Of a DNA stretch of 64,000 bases, positions 37,661 through 46,768 are shown one piece after another. Numbering within the stretch: position 1 is the first letter of the stretch; each line of letters begins with the position of its first letter. Below the pieces are notes generated by a model. That model saw only the letters and a program-made list of their open reading frames with translations. It was not told the origin of the DNA and did no database searches. Both the position numbers and the translations under genes were made by a program. Source of the stretch: Hyphomicrobiales bacterium (GTDB lineage: Bacteria; Pseudomonadota; Alphaproteobacteria; Rhizobiales; Rhizobiaceae); contig JAJFHV010000013.1 of NCBI GenBank assembly GCA_021775415.1, forward strand, positions 434,001 through 498,000. Direction: 5' to 3'.

Positions 37661-38887
37661 CTAAGAGAATTGGCTGTAATCGATCTCTGCGTCTTTGTTG
37701 AGTTTGTTGGTAACTTCATCCAGAGGGTATTTAAGCCCGGTCGCGCAATTGTAAAGAATTGCTGTCTCGTCCGGAGTTACCAATCCTTCCGCCAATGCAC
37801 GCTTGTAAGCGGCAGCGGTTGCTGCACCTTCCGGACACAACAACAAACCTTCTTCGCGGGCAATCATGTTGCGGACGTCCATGATTTCCTCATCCGGTAA
37901 TGCCATGGCAAAACCATTTGATTCCCGCACCGCGCGGATGATCAAAAAATCACCTACTGCAATCGGCACCCGGATACCTGCTGCAACCGTATGGGCATTT
38001 TCCCAAAGTGGGGCGTGTTCTTCGCCATCTTCCCAGGCCTTTACGATTGGCGCACAGCCTTCCGCCTGAACCGCGACCATCTTGGGAAGCTTGCCAGTAA
38101 TCCAGCCCATCTGCTGCAATTCATGGAATGCTTTCCACATGCCGATTAGGCCGGTACCCCCGCCGGTCGGGTAGAAAATGACATCCGGCAATTTCCAGCC
38201 GAACTGCTCGGCCAATTCCAGACCCATCGTTTTTTTGCCTTCAATCCGATAAGGCTCTTTGAGCGTTGAAATATCGAACCAGCCAACTGCTTCCTTGCCG
38301 CCACCAACGATTTTGCCGCAATCATTGATCAACCCGTTGACCATGTAGGTTGCGCCGCCCTGCTGCTGGATTTCACGAATGTTGATGTCCGGGGTGTCTG
38401 ATGGACAAAGCACGGTTGCACGCTGCCCGGCCCGCATTGCGTAGGCTGCCATCGCGGCACCGGCATTTCCGTTGGTCGGGATTGCCAAGTGCTCGATACC
38501 AAATTCCTTGGCCATCGAAACCGCAAGGCACAGGCCGCGTGCCTTGAATGAGCCGGTCGGCAGGCGTCCCTCATCCTTGACAATCGCCTTGCCGGGTTTG
38601 GCGCCAAGTCCCGCAGCACTTTGCTCTAGCGGGATCAGTGGGGTCATTACCTCACCAAGTGACACCCGGTTCTCTGCCTTTGTCACTGGCAGCATTGCGG
38701 CATAACGCCAGAAACCTGGATCGCCCGATGCTGCAAAATCATCCCGCGAACAATTGGCAGCCAGTTTTTCCAGATCATAGCGAACGAGGAGCGGACGGCC
38801 CGCTTCTGAAAGGCCATGAACCTGACCCGCCTCATAGCGTTTGCCGGTAAGAGAGCATTCAAGGTGCGATACAAATGTTTCAGTCAT
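37661..38887 (-). CDS. Threonine synthase-like PLP enzyme
   Basis: A 408-aa fold-type II PLP enzyme. The Schiff-base Lys is in LPTGSFKARG, the phosphate-binding loop in TNGNAGAAMAAYAMRAG and the Gly-rich loop in YPTGGGTGLIGMW, all typical of threonine synthase, which converts O-phosphohomoserine to threonine. The N-terminal ECSLTGKRYEAGQVHGLS, with a Cys, matches the family's class of about 400 aa. It is followed 20 bases downstream by the RidA gene's stop and is transcribed after RidA, a sensible pairing because RidA removes enamines made by PLP enzymes. Threonine dehydratase-like activity is the alternative. Confidence 0.87.
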   Translation of the reverse strand: MTETFVSHLECSLTGKRYEAGQVHGLSEAGRPLLVRYDLEKLAANCSRDDFAASGDPGFWRYAAMLPVTKAENRVSLGEVMTPLIPLEQSAAGLGAKPGKAIVKDEGRLPTGSFKARGLCLAVSMAKEFGIEHLAIPTNGNAGAAMAAYAMRAGQRATVLCPSDTPDINIREIQQQGGATYMVNGLINDCGKIVGGGKEAVGWFDISTLKEPYRIEGKKTMGLELAEQFGWKLPDVIFYPTGGGTGLIGMWKAFHELQQMGWITGKLPKMVAVQAEGCAPIVKAWEDGEEHAPLWENAHTVAAGIRVPIAVGDFLIIRAVRESNGFAMALPDEEIMDVRNMIAREEGLLLCPEGAATAAAYKRALAEGLVTPDETAILYNCATGLKYPLDEVTNKLNKDAEIDYSQFS

Positions 38888-38906
38888 GAATTACAAAACT
38901 TTCAAA

Positions 38907-39371
38907 TCAGGAGGTTGCAAAAATTGCTTCGATTTCCACCGGCACATTGAGTGGCAAGGCTGCAACGCCAACAGCAGCGCGTGCGTGCACTCCCTTGTCG
39001 CCAAGCGCTTCGCCCATGAAATCGGATGCGCCGTTGATGATCTTTGGATGATCGGTGAAATCTGGTGTAGAGGCAACAAACCCGCCTAGACGAACACAGC
39101 GCTGAATACGTTCAAGATCTCCACCGCACGCGACGTTTACCTGAGCAAGAATGTTAATTGCACAGTTCCTTGCAGCCGCGGCACCCTCTTCGATGCTGAC
39201 GTCCTGGCCCAAAATGCCGGTATGGGAAAGAGCTCCCGCAACCATCGGCAATTGTCCAGATACATACACCAATCCATTGTGTTCTACAAAGCCTACATAG
39301 CTTGCAACCGGCACTGGTGGCTCGGGTAGTTCAACACCCATTTGTGTAAGCTGGTCGACAATCGATCCCAT
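38907..39371 (-). CDS. RidA-family (YjgF/UK114) enamine/imine deaminase
   Basis: A 154-aa member of the RidA family, which hydrolyses reactive enamines and imines released by PLP enzymes. The motifs GLVYVSGQLPMVAG, AAARNCAINILAQVNVACGG and PLNVPVEIEAIF are present. The Arg that binds the carboxylate in archetypal RidA is not in its usual place near the C-terminus (the segment reads VGVAALPLNVPVEIEAIFAT), which fits the Rid4-7 subgroups. AGAGGAAAT at the start gives a good RBS. It lies just upstream of the threonine synthase-like gene. Confidence 0.9.
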   Translation of the reverse strand: MGSIVDQLTQMGVELPEPPVPVASYVGFVEHNGLVYVSGQLPMVAGALSHTGILGQDVSIEEGAAAARNCAINILAQVNVACGGDLERIQRCVRLGGFVASTPDFTDHPKIINGASDFMGEALGDKGVHARAAVGVAALPLNVPVEIEAIFATS

Positions 39372-39467
39372 GACATTTCCTCTAAATTATTAGGCTAAAG
39401 GAGTGGCATAACCGCACCGAACAGCCAACGCAACCGGTTCAATCATTTAGGACATCAGGTTCACAAA

Positions 39468-39896
39468 TCACGGTCGTGGCGGAATGGAGTAGGTAGCCGT
39501 TGCGTGGGCAACCAGTGCATTATCCACTGATGATCGAATTTCAATGGCGCATACCGCCAGTCGCTTACCGAGTTTCATCAAACTGGCCTCCGCCACCAGA
39601 TTTCCAGGCTGGGGTTTGGTCAAAAAATTGATGTTGAGATTGGTAGTGACCGCCAATGCCACCTTGCCGATGTGAGCAAGAACAATCAGATACGCCGCGA
39701 TATCAGCAAGCGCAAACATCGTTGGGCCGGAAACCGAACCACCGGGACGCAGATGATGGTCCTGCACTTCCATGCCAACGGTAATGTGACCATCGGACAT
39801 TGCCTTAATATTGAATCCGTAATCGTTGGATTCAGGAAATACCTCGCGAAGATACTGCGAGAGCTCGTCTGCCTGCATTACCAAATTTTGTGTCAT
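39468..39896 (-). CDS. PaaI-type hotdog thioesterase
   Basis: A 142-aa hotdog-fold protein. The family signature, HHLRPGGSVSGPTMFALADI, carries the H-x(3)-GG pattern and the acidic residue on the central helix; TKPQPGNLVAEASLMKLGKR follows. These thioesterases cleave acyl-CoA or phenylacetyl-CoA derivatives and work as dimers or tetramers in the cytoplasm. It is divergent from the methyltransferase at 39934 with only 37 bases between them. Substrate unknown. Confidence 0.9.
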   Translation of the reverse strand: MTQNLVMQADELSQYLREVFPESNDYGFNIKAMSDGHITVGMEVQDHHLRPGGSVSGPTMFALADIAAYLIVLAHIGKVALAVTTNLNINFLTKPQPGNLVAEASLMKLGKRLAVCAIEIRSSVDNALVAHATATYSIPPRP

Positions 39897-39933
39897 TCGA
39901 TCGTCCTGTTATGCGATAAGAATTCATACCGCG

Positions 39934-40611
39934 ATGGCTCGGCTTGCGCCAGCACAACAAAACAGGATTGCACCGGAATTGACCTCAACTAACGCAAAGC
40001 TTGATGCACCTTCTTTTCACCGCAACATAGAACCCATTACCACGGTGTTACGAGATGTCTTGCCAAGGGAACCGGCAGATGTGCTGGAAATTGGCAGCGG
40101 CACGGGCCAGCATGTTGCAAGTCTTGCTAATGTGCTCCCGCATCTTACCTTCTGGCCCACAGAGTATGACGCAGCAAGTTTTGCAAGCATTGACGCATGG
40201 TCTGCCGACAGTGAGGGTGCAAACATCCGTCCGGCACGCAAAGTAGATGTGACGGAGCGAGTATGGTTCGCGGGTGAAGCCGCAGACATGCCGGAGCAGT
40301 TTGCTGCGATCCTGTGTTTCAACGTCATACACATTTCACCCTGGGAGGTGACGGAGGGGCTTTTTTCCGGCGCTGCCCGGCTTCTTGCACCGCTGGGGCA
40401 GTTGATCCTGTACGGGCCTTACCGGGTGGAGGGTGAACAAACTGCTGACAGCAACATCGAATTTGAAAAATGGCTAAAGGCTCGCGACCCACGAAACGGG
40501 GTTCGGGATATCGGGGAAGTGGAGGCCGTTGCAAATCAAAACAGCCTGATGCTGCTGGATTTTCACGAGGTTCCGGCAAACAATTTCATGCCGGTGTTTG
40601 GACGCAGTTAA
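39934..40611 (+). CDS. DUF938 SAM-dependent methyltransferase-like protein
   Basis: A 225-aa class I methyltransferase-fold protein. The SAM-binding motif I is ADVLEIGSGTGQHVASLANV, motif II is TEYDAASFASIDAW and the conserved FNVIHISPWEVTEGLF and YGPYRVEGEQTADSNIEFEK are DUF938 signatures; function unknown. The stop overlaps the stop of the convergent hydratase gene by 4 bases, leaving no space for a terminator between them. The ATG at 39934 fits the family start. Confidence 0.92.
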   Translation: MARLAPAQQNRIAPELTSTNAKLDAPSFHRNIEPITTVLRDVLPREPADVLEIGSGTGQHVASLANVLPHLTFWPTEYDAASFASIDAWSADSEGANIRPARKVDVTERVWFAGEAADMPEQFAAILCFNVIHISPWEVTEGLFSGAARLLAPLGQLILYGPYRVEGEQTADSNIEFEKWLKARDPRNGVRDIGEVEAVANQNSLMLLDFHEVPANNFMPVFGRS

Positions 40612-41393
40612 GTCGCCCAATCGGGTTTTCGCTTTTCAAAAAATGCGCTGATCCCCTCCTGGGCTTCGGGGCTTTCCCACTGATCTGCAAGCTTGTGCAC
40701 AGTCGCTTCAATCACCGAGTCATCTATCGCCGGGCTGAGCTTGCGGGCAAGCATCTTGGCAGCAGCGACAGCACCTGGTGCAGTCGAGAGATAGGGCTCA
40801 ATTTCAGCTTCTACTGCAGCATCCAGCTTGTCTTGAGAAGAAATGCCACTGAGCAAGCCAAACGCCTTTGCTTCCTCTGCATCAAACCTGCGTCCAGACA
40901 TGAACACACGTCGCGCATTGCCCTCGCCCATACGAGCAATAACGTAGGGGCCAATCGTTGCCGGGATCAACCCAAGCCTCGTTTCGGTCAAAGCAAACTT
41001 TGCTGTATCAACACCAATCGCCACATCGCAAATACTCATCAGACCCAACCCACCACCAAAGGCCTGGCCCTGCACCTTGCCAATCAACGGCTTTGGCAAT
41101 TCATTCAGGTATTTTAGCATGTGAGCCAGCCTGCGGGCTTCCATCATGCGCCCGTCGCGGGATGCATTGAATTGTGCTTTCATCCAGCCCAAATCACCTC
41201 CGGCACAAAAACTCTCGCCTGCGCCAGTCAGAACAACCACGCGAACCTCATTGTCTGTGCGCAGTTTTCTGGCAGCGAGCGACAGCTCACTGATCATCAA
41301 CGCAGACATTGCATTGTGTTTTTCCGGCAAGTTCAGCGTTACCGTTGCCACGCCACGCGCGTCAATTTCTATTGCGATAGTCTGATAAATCAT
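40608..41393 (-). CDS. Enoyl-CoA hydratase, probable methylglutaconyl-CoA hydratase
   Basis: A 261-aa crotonase-fold protein that likely hydrates 3-methylglutaconyl-CoA to HMG-CoA in leucine breakdown. The oxyanion motif is GESFCAGGDLGWMKAQ, and GQAFGGGLGLMSICDVAIG and ETRLGLIPATIGPYVI are typical of the LiuC/AUH group. It is the last gene of the liu operon, and its ATG overlaps the HMG-CoA lyase stop by 4 bases. Confidence for the exact substrate rests mainly on its neighbours. Confidence 0.9.
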   Translation of the reverse strand: MIYQTIAIEIDARGVATVTLNLPEKHNAMSALMISELSLAARKLRTDNEVRVVVLTGAGESFCAGGDLGWMKAQFNASRDGRMMEARRLAHMLKYLNELPKPLIGKVQGQAFGGGLGLMSICDVAIGVDTAKFALTETRLGLIPATIGPYVIARMGEGNARRVFMSGRRFDAEEAKAFGLLSGISSQDKLDAAVEAEIEPYLSTAPGAVAAAKMLARKLSPAIDDSVIEATVHKLADQWESPEAQEGISAFFEKRKPDWAT

Positions 41394-42247
41394 CCGGGAC
41401 TCCTCAGCCTTACAGCAAAGGCCTCTGCCACAGAGAGTTTCTCCACATCAATACCAGTCTCATAATCATTTGCATGAAGCAAATCCACGACTGCACCGGT
41501 CGCCACATTGCCGGTAGCACCGGGTGCATAGGGACAGCCGCCCAGACCACCGACAGAGGCATCAAATGTTCGCAACCCCTTCTCAAGGCTTGCCTCAATG
41601 TTGGCAAGCGCACGTCCGGTAGTATCGTGATAGTGACCAGCCAGCTTATCTGCCGGTGCCACGTCGAGCACCGCATTCAGCATGGCAGTAATGGATTCCG
41701 GTGTAGCCTTGCCAATCGTGTCGCCGAGCGAAATTTCATAGCAACCAACCTGCAAGAGTATAGTGGCGAGTTTCGCGACGCTCTCCGGTTCCACTGAACC
41801 ATCATACGGGCAGTCAGTGACGCAGGAGATGTAACCCCTGACAGGAATGCCGTCTTTTTTTGCAGCGTCGGTAATTGGCAGGAGTCGTTCAATTGTATCG
41901 GCAATGGAACCATTGGTGTTGGCCCTGGCAAAGCCTTCTGTGGCAGCGGTAAAGACAGCTACCTCACTCGCACCGGATTCTCTGGCAGCCTCATAACCCT
42001 GCATGTTTGGTGTCAGGGCAGCGTAGCTCACATTCTTGTTTCGCGTTATTCCTGCCATGACCTCGGCAGCATCCGCCATCTGGGGAACCCATTTTGGTGA
42101 GACAAAACTCGTCACCTCGATTTTTTCAAAACCACACTCTGACAACATATCCACAAGCCGGATTTTATCTTCCACCGGGATCAAAGCCTTTTCGTTCTGC
42201 AAGCCATCACGTGGGGAGACTTCAAAGATGCGAACGTGATCACCCAT
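41390..42247 (-). CDS. mvaB: Hydroxymethylglutaryl-CoA lyase
   Basis: A 285-aa TIM-barrel enzyme splitting HMG-CoA to acetyl-CoA and acetoacetate, the final liu step. The metal-binding SPRDGLQNEK, the HxH-type GHYHDTTGRALA and the signature VGGLGGCPYAPGATGNVAT with the catalytic Cys are intact. The ATG at 42247 overlaps the upstream carboxylase stop by 8 bases; in-frame ATGs upstream are embedded in that gene. Length is typical. Confidence 0.95.
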   Translation of the reverse strand: MGDHVRIFEVSPRDGLQNEKALIPVEDKIRLVDMLSECGFEKIEVTSFVSPKWVPQMADAAEVMAGITRNKNVSYAALTPNMQGYEAARESGASEVAVFTAATEGFARANTNGSIADTIERLLPITDAAKKDGIPVRGYISCVTDCPYDGSVEPESVAKLATILLQVGCYEISLGDTIGKATPESITAMLNAVLDVAPADKLAGHYHDTTGRALANIEASLEKGLRTFDASVGGLGGCPYAPGATGNVATGAVVDLLHANDYETGIDVEKLSVAEAFAVRLRSPG

Positions 42248-44231
42248 CAACTTCATCTTCCACTTCAAGCGCCAGAAGCAAGGTTCCCTCATCCACCTGA
42301 CTGCCAGCTGTTGTAGTAAGCTCAGCTACCACACCATCCCTTGGGGCAGTAAGCGTATGCTCCATCTTCATCGCCTCAAGTACGATGAGCGGGTCACCTT
42401 CGCAAACTTTCGAACCGCTTTTGACTGATACCTGTTTCACCAGTCCCGACATTGGAGCGATAACTGTATCGCCACCAGCTTCGTCCGCCTTGTCCCGGGA
42501 CAATGGATCGGGGAGTACAAACTCAAGAGGGCCATCATCAGTGAACAGCACAATGCTCGACTTGCCGCGATAGTAACCGAGCGTAGAGTGCGCATCATCG
42601 TAGCAGTATCGAATATCTGGTTCATTGATTGAGACATTGGCAAGCTGAATTTTCTGATCACCATCTGCGATGATCCAGCCCGCTTGATCATCGGCCTGAC
42701 ACTTCACAGAATGATCAATGCCATCCTGTTGAAGCGACACTGTAAACGGTGTGCGTTGCCAATGAACGTGGTTCTTCAATAGATCAAACGGATCGGGTGT
42801 TTTGGTTTCCTCGAGCGAACCAGAAGCAATTAACCCGGCTAGTGCAATCATCTGGAATGGGATTTCACCCGCATCAAGCAGCGCATCCAGATCCCGTTCT
42901 ATCAGGCCTGTGTTCAGTTCACCTCTGGCAAAACCCTTGTGGCGCAGCAGCGCAATAAGGAATGCAAGATTGGTCACCGTCCCGGCAATTCGGGTTTCAG
43001 AGAGCGCCGAGCGGATTTTCTTCAATGCGGCTTTGCGATCTTTTCCATGAACGATGACTTTGGATATCATCGGGTCATAGAACGGTGTGATCGTGTCGCC
43101 CGATCGGATGCCGGTATCATTGCGGGCATTATCACTGAACACCAGATGATCCAATCGACCGGTTGCGGGCAGAAATCTCTTCCGCACATCTTCTGCATAA
43201 AGACGGGCCTCAATCGCGTGCCCGTCGATTGTCAGACCATCCTGTTTGCAGGGAAGCTGTTCACCGCTCGCGACGCGCAATTGCCACTCGACCAGATCAA
43301 CGCCGGTAATTGCTTCCGTCACGGGATGTTCAACTTGCAGCCTTGTGTTCATCTCCATGAACCAAAATCCATCGGGTTTTAACCCATCGGAACCATCAAC
43401 GATGAATTCAATTGTGCCTGCTCCGGAATAATTGATCGCCTTTGCCGCTTTCACTGCGGCATCGGTCATTGCCTCGCGCATTTCTGTCGTCATGCCCGGC
43501 GCGGGCGCTTCCTCAATTACTTTTTGATGACGACGCTGAAGCGAGCAATCGCGCTCGAACAGATGAACGACATTGCCGTGATTATCGCCAAACACCTGAA
43601 TCTCGATGTGGCGCGGCGCGGTGATGTATTTTTCAATCAGCACCCGGCCATCGCCGAAGCTCGCCTTTCCTTCGCGTGTGGCACCTTCAAGTGCAGCGCC
43701 AAAATCCTTTGGGTTGTCAACCCGGCGCATGCCCTTGCCACCACCACCGGCGCGTGCCTTGATCAACACCGGGTAGCCTATCTTGTCCGCCTCGGTGGCC
43801 AGGAACTTTACGTCCTGTTTGCTGCCATGATAGCCGGGCACCACTGGCACCCCTGACTTCTCCATTAGCTTCTTGGCCGCATCCTTCAATCCCATGGCGC
43901 GGATCGCATCGGCAGACGGGCCGATAAACACCAGTCCGGTTTTCTCAATCTGCTCCACAAAATCAGGGTTCTCCGACAGGAACCCATAACCTGGATGAAT
44001 TGCTTCTGCTCCAGTTGCCTTGGCCGCTTCAATGATCTTGTCACCACACAGATAACTCTCGGCGGCAGATGAAGGACCAATGTGTACCGCCTCATCTGCC
44101 AGCTCCACATGCAACGCGCCCGCATCCGCATCGGAATACACTGCAACGGTTTTGACCCCCATTTGTCTGGCGGTGCGAATTACCCGACAAGCAATCTCGC
44201 CTCGATTGGCGATGAGAATTTTTGAGAACAT
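42240..44231 (-). CDS. Methylcrotonyl-CoA carboxylase, biotin carboxylase/BCCP subunit
   Basis: A 663-aa biotin-dependent subunit. The N-terminal biotin carboxylase (residues 1-450: MFSKILIANRGEIACRVIRT, the ATP-grasp KARAGGGGKGMR, EMNTRLQVEHPVTE) is followed by a BT linker and a C-terminal biotinyl domain with the biotinylated Lys in VLEAMKMEHTL (about K622). With the beta subunit at 44.8-46.4 kb it carboxylates 3-methylcrotonyl-CoA. It starts in a TGATG overlap with the unknown gene upstream and ends 8 bases into the lyase gene, so translation is probably coupled along the operon. Confidence 0.95.
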   Translation of the reverse strand: MFSKILIANRGEIACRVIRTARQMGVKTVAVYSDADAGALHVELADEAVHIGPSSAAESYLCGDKIIEAAKATGAEAIHPGYGFLSENPDFVEQIEKTGLVFIGPSADAIRAMGLKDAAKKLMEKSGVPVVPGYHGSKQDVKFLATEADKIGYPVLIKARAGGGGKGMRRVDNPKDFGAALEGATREGKASFGDGRVLIEKYITAPRHIEIQVFGDNHGNVVHLFERDCSLQRRHQKVIEEAPAPGMTTEMREAMTDAAVKAAKAINYSGAGTIEFIVDGSDGLKPDGFWFMEMNTRLQVEHPVTEAITGVDLVEWQLRVASGEQLPCKQDGLTIDGHAIEARLYAEDVRKRFLPATGRLDHLVFSDNARNDTGIRSGDTITPFYDPMISKVIVHGKDRKAALKKIRSALSETRIAGTVTNLAFLIALLRHKGFARGELNTGLIERDLDALLDAGEIPFQMIALAGLIASGSLEETKTPDPFDLLKNHVHWQRTPFTVSLQQDGIDHSVKCQADDQAGWIIADGDQKIQLANVSINEPDIRYCYDDAHSTLGYYRGKSSIVLFTDDGPLEFVLPDPLSRDKADEAGGDTVIAPMSGLVKQVSVKSGSKVCEGDPLIVLEAMKMEHTLTAPRDGVVAELTTTAGSQVDEGTLLLALEVEDEVDG

Positions 44232-44785
44232 CACAAATGCACCTCCATCTTGGCGATGTCCATCAAAACACGCTTGCCGTTTATTTCCGTGTCAATCGGC
44301 TGACCGGGCTTTGGAAAGAGATGAATTCCGTTTGGTAGTGCGAAGCGGGCAAGGGTTGCATAAACATGCACATACATGGCGTCAGCCTCCTTCCCGCATA
44401 AATGAATGGTGCCGATGTTGTTGGCCGTATCAACCGAATGCACTTCAATGCTGACGGTTTTTGATGTCCGCACGAGTTCAATTAATGCATCTTCAATGCG
44501 ATGCAGAATGCCAAACTCCTGATTTTTTATGGGAACATCCACAAAGAGATTTTGTTTGCTCCGGTTCTCGGCAAACGCCTTGTGGTCGGTGTATTTCCAG
44601 GCGATAACGCCGCGGCCTAACTGCACAATCCCGAAAAAAGCGAGTGCTGCAAACACCATCCGGATTGGTAAAATGACTTGGAACTCGGTTGCCTTGAACA
44701 GGAGAGTTCCAAAGACAAACAGGATCACGCCAATCAATATGCGCTCGCCACCGGGGGTTTTTGAAATGATGTCGCGGTTCATCAT
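44231..44785 (-). CDS. Uncharacterised membrane-anchored protein coupled to liu genes
   Basis: A 184-aa protein I do not recognise. Two hydrophobic segments lie near the N-terminus (RILIGVILFVFGTLLF and MVFAALAFFGIVQLGRGVIA), then a soluble region of about 120 residues with the stretch SIEVHSVDTANNIGTIHLCG and a repeated beta pattern (YVHVYATLARFALPNGIHLF). It probably sits in the inner membrane facing the cytoplasm. Its start forms TGATG with the end of the carboxylase beta gene and its end forms TGATG with the alpha gene, so it is translationally locked between the two subunits. A GTG at 44788 is an alternative start. A role in the carboxylase complex is guesswork. Confidence 0.8.
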   Translation of the reverse strand: MMNRDIISKTPGGERILIGVILFVFGTLLFKATEFQVILPIRMVFAALAFFGIVQLGRGVIAWKYTDHKAFAENRSKQNLFVDVPIKNQEFGILHRIEDALIELVRTSKTVSIEVHSVDTANNIGTIHLCGKEADAMYVHVYATLARFALPNGIHLFPKPGQPIDTEINGKRVLMDIAKMEVHL

Positions 44786-46392
44786 CACATCCTGAATACG
44801 CCGAAATTGGTATCTTCAATCGGGGCATTGAGCGTTGCCGACAGGGACAGCGCCAAAGTTTGACGGGTCTTGCGCGGGTCGATGATGCCATCATCCCAAA
44901 GTCTTGCAGAAGCAAACAACGGGTGCGATTGCTCCTCGAACAAATCCAGTGTGGGTTGTTTGAATGCAGTTTCTTGTTTCGCTGACCACTTGTCACCGGC
45001 GCGTTCAATTGCATCGCGTTTGACAGATGCCAGTACGCCTGCTGCTTGTTCGCCGCCCATTACGCAAATTCTTGAGTTTGGCCAGGTCCATAAAAACCGT
45101 GGTGAATAGGCGCGTCCACACATGCCATAATTACCCGCGCCAAAAGAACCGCCAATGATCATGGTAATCTTTGGAACAGAAGTGGTAGCAACAGCGGTTA
45201 CCAGCTTGGCACCATCCTTGGCGATGCCGCCAGCCTCATATTTTTGCCCAACCATAAAGCCGGTAATGTTTTGCAAAAACACCAACGGGATTTTGCGCTT
45301 GGAACACAGTTCGACAAAATGCGCACCTTTAAGCGAACTCTCAGAATACAGAATGCCATTATTGGCGATGATCCCAACCGGCATACCCATCACATGGGCA
45401 AACCCACAGACCAGCGTCGGGCCGTAACGCGCCTTGAACTCATCAAATCGCGAACCATCCACCACGCGTGCGATTACCTCACGCACGTCATAGGGGGTTT
45501 TCAAATCCGCCGGTACGATGCCTAAAATTTCTTCCGGGTCATAGGCTGGTTCTTCAACGGGCTGAAGATCCAGAGGGGAAGGTTTGATGCGGTTCAGATT
45601 GCGCACCGCCTGACGAGCCAGCGCCAGCGCATGGGCGTCATCATCGGCCAGATAGTCCGCTACACCGGAAAGTCGTGTGTGAAGATCACCGCCACCCAGT
45701 TCCTCGGCTGTCACCACTTCGCCGGTTGCAGCTTTCAACAGCGGCGGACCGGCCAGGAAGATTGTGCCCTGTTCGTTCACAATGATTGCAACATCAGCCA
45801 TCGCAGGCACATAGGCACCGCCTGCCGTACAAGATCCCATGACCACCGCAATCTGCGGAATGTTCGCCGCAGACAGATTGGCCTGGTTGAAAAAGATGCG
45901 CCCGAAATGTTCGCGGTCAGCAAAGCCCTCGGCCTGATTGGGAAGGTTCGCGCCACCGCTGTCGACAAGATAAATGCAGGGCAGCTGGTTTTGCGCGGCA
46001 ATTTCCTGCGCGCGCAAATGTTTCTTCACGGTCATTGGATAGTAGGTGCCACCTTTTACAGTTGCATCATTGCAGACCACCATCACCTCTCGGCCTTCAA
46101 CCCGACCAATTCCGGCAATCAGGCTCGCACCGGGTGCTGCACCATCATACATGCCGTGCGCCGCCGTCTGACCTACCTCGACAAAGGGAGAACCCGGATC
46201 GATAAGGTTTGAAACCCGCTCCCGCGGTAACATCTTGCCACGGCTGAGATGACGCTCCCGAGACTTCTCTCCACCGCCAGCCATAGTGATATTGACGGCA
46301 CCCTCGACCACCCGCATCGCCTCAAGATTTGCCTCGCGGTTTGTTTTAAACTGCGATGAGGAAGGCGAGATTTGTGATTTCAGGATGGTCAT
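44785..46392 (-). CDS. Methylcrotonyl-CoA carboxylase, carboxyltransferase (beta) subunit
   Basis: A 535-aa acyl-CoA carboxylase beta subunit. The crotonase-like carboxyltransferase halves are marked by [49 protein letters not shown] and [20 protein letters not shown]. This subunit transfers CO2 from biotin to 3-methylcrotonyl-CoA; specificity is judged from the liu context, since propionyl- and geranyl-CoA relatives look similar. Its promoter, or the operon's, must cross the HicAB region, because those genes lie upstream on the other strand. Confidence 0.93.
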   Translation of the reverse strand: MTILKSQISPSSSQFKTNREANLEAMRVVEGAVNITMAGGGEKSRERHLSRGKMLPRERVSNLIDPGSPFVEVGQTAAHGMYDGAAPGASLIAGIGRVEGREVMVVCNDATVKGGTYYPMTVKKHLRAQEIAAQNQLPCIYLVDSGGANLPNQAEGFADREHFGRIFFNQANLSAANIPQIAVVMGSCTAGGAYVPAMADVAIIVNEQGTIFLAGPPLLKAATGEVVTAEELGGGDLHTRLSGVADYLADDDAHALALARQAVRNLNRIKPSPLDLQPVEEPAYDPEEILGIVPADLKTPYDVREVIARVVDGSRFDEFKARYGPTLVCGFAHVMGMPVGIIANNGILYSESSLKGAHFVELCSKRKIPLVFLQNITGFMVGQKYEAGGIAKDGAKLVTAVATTSVPKITMIIGGSFGAGNYGMCGRAYSPRFLWTWPNSRICVMGGEQAAGVLASVKRDAIERAGDKWSAKQETAFKQPTLDLFEEQSHPLFASARLWDDGIIDPRKTRQTLALSLSATLNAPIEDTNFGVFRM

Positions 46393-46402
46393 CTGTCAAA
46401 CC

Positions 46403-46466
46403 TTGACGATATCATATTTTGATACTATTTTTAACTTGTGTGGTGCATCATGGTCAATTGTGACCA
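46403..46466. promoter_or_regulatory. Dyads and a possible hicA promoter upstream of the carboxylase gene
   Basis: In the 127-base gap shared by hicA (plus) and the carboxylase beta gene (minus) I see TTGACG (46403-46408) and TATTTT (46426-46431) spaced 17 bases, a fair promoter for hicAB. The dyad TATCA-N5-TGATA (46410-46424) fills the spacer, as expected for a HicB operator. A second dyad, TGGTCA-N4-TGACCA (46451-46466), lies between this and hicA. Assignment to a given regulator is inference. Confidence 0.5.
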
Positions 46467-46519
46467 ACTGCGAAAGAATTTGGCATGCGCTGACTTTTGG
46501 AGCAGGGGTTCTTTTGATC

Positions 46520-46768
46520 ATGAACAAGAAGTACGAGAAAACGCGGGAGCGTATTTTTGCAAATCCTGTACCGGCAAACATCAAGTGGCGAGACATTGAG
46601 ACAATGCTGGTTTCGCTGGGAGCGGAGATTGAGGAACGCGCCGGATCACGCATCGTCGTGAAACTGGGCAATGAAGTGCAAGTTTTCCATCGCCCACACC
46701 CCGATCCCGATACCAAGAAAGGTGCAGTCACGGCTATGAGAAAATTTCTTGAAAAAGCAGGGGTATGA
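46520..46768 (+). CDS. hicA: HicA-family toxin, divergent active site
   Basis: An 82-aa protein of the HicA mRNA-interferase family (double-stranded-RNA-binding-like fold). The family layout is clear: KWRDIETMLVSLGAEIEERA, then GSRIVVKLGNEVQVFHRPHP and AVTAMRKFLEKAGV. The catalytic His of canonical HicA (in GSHH) is replaced by Arg44 in AGSRIVV; a His-Pro pair later in the chain (FHRPHP) may contribute. I recall a subgroup of HicA-annotated proteins with this change. The ATG at 46520 is preceded by GGAGCAGGGG. Its stop overlaps the hicB start. Confidence 0.85.
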   Translation: MNKKYEKTRERIFANPVPANIKWRDIETMLVSLGAEIEERAGSRIVVKLGNEVQVFHRPHPDPDTKKGAVTAMRKFLEKAGV

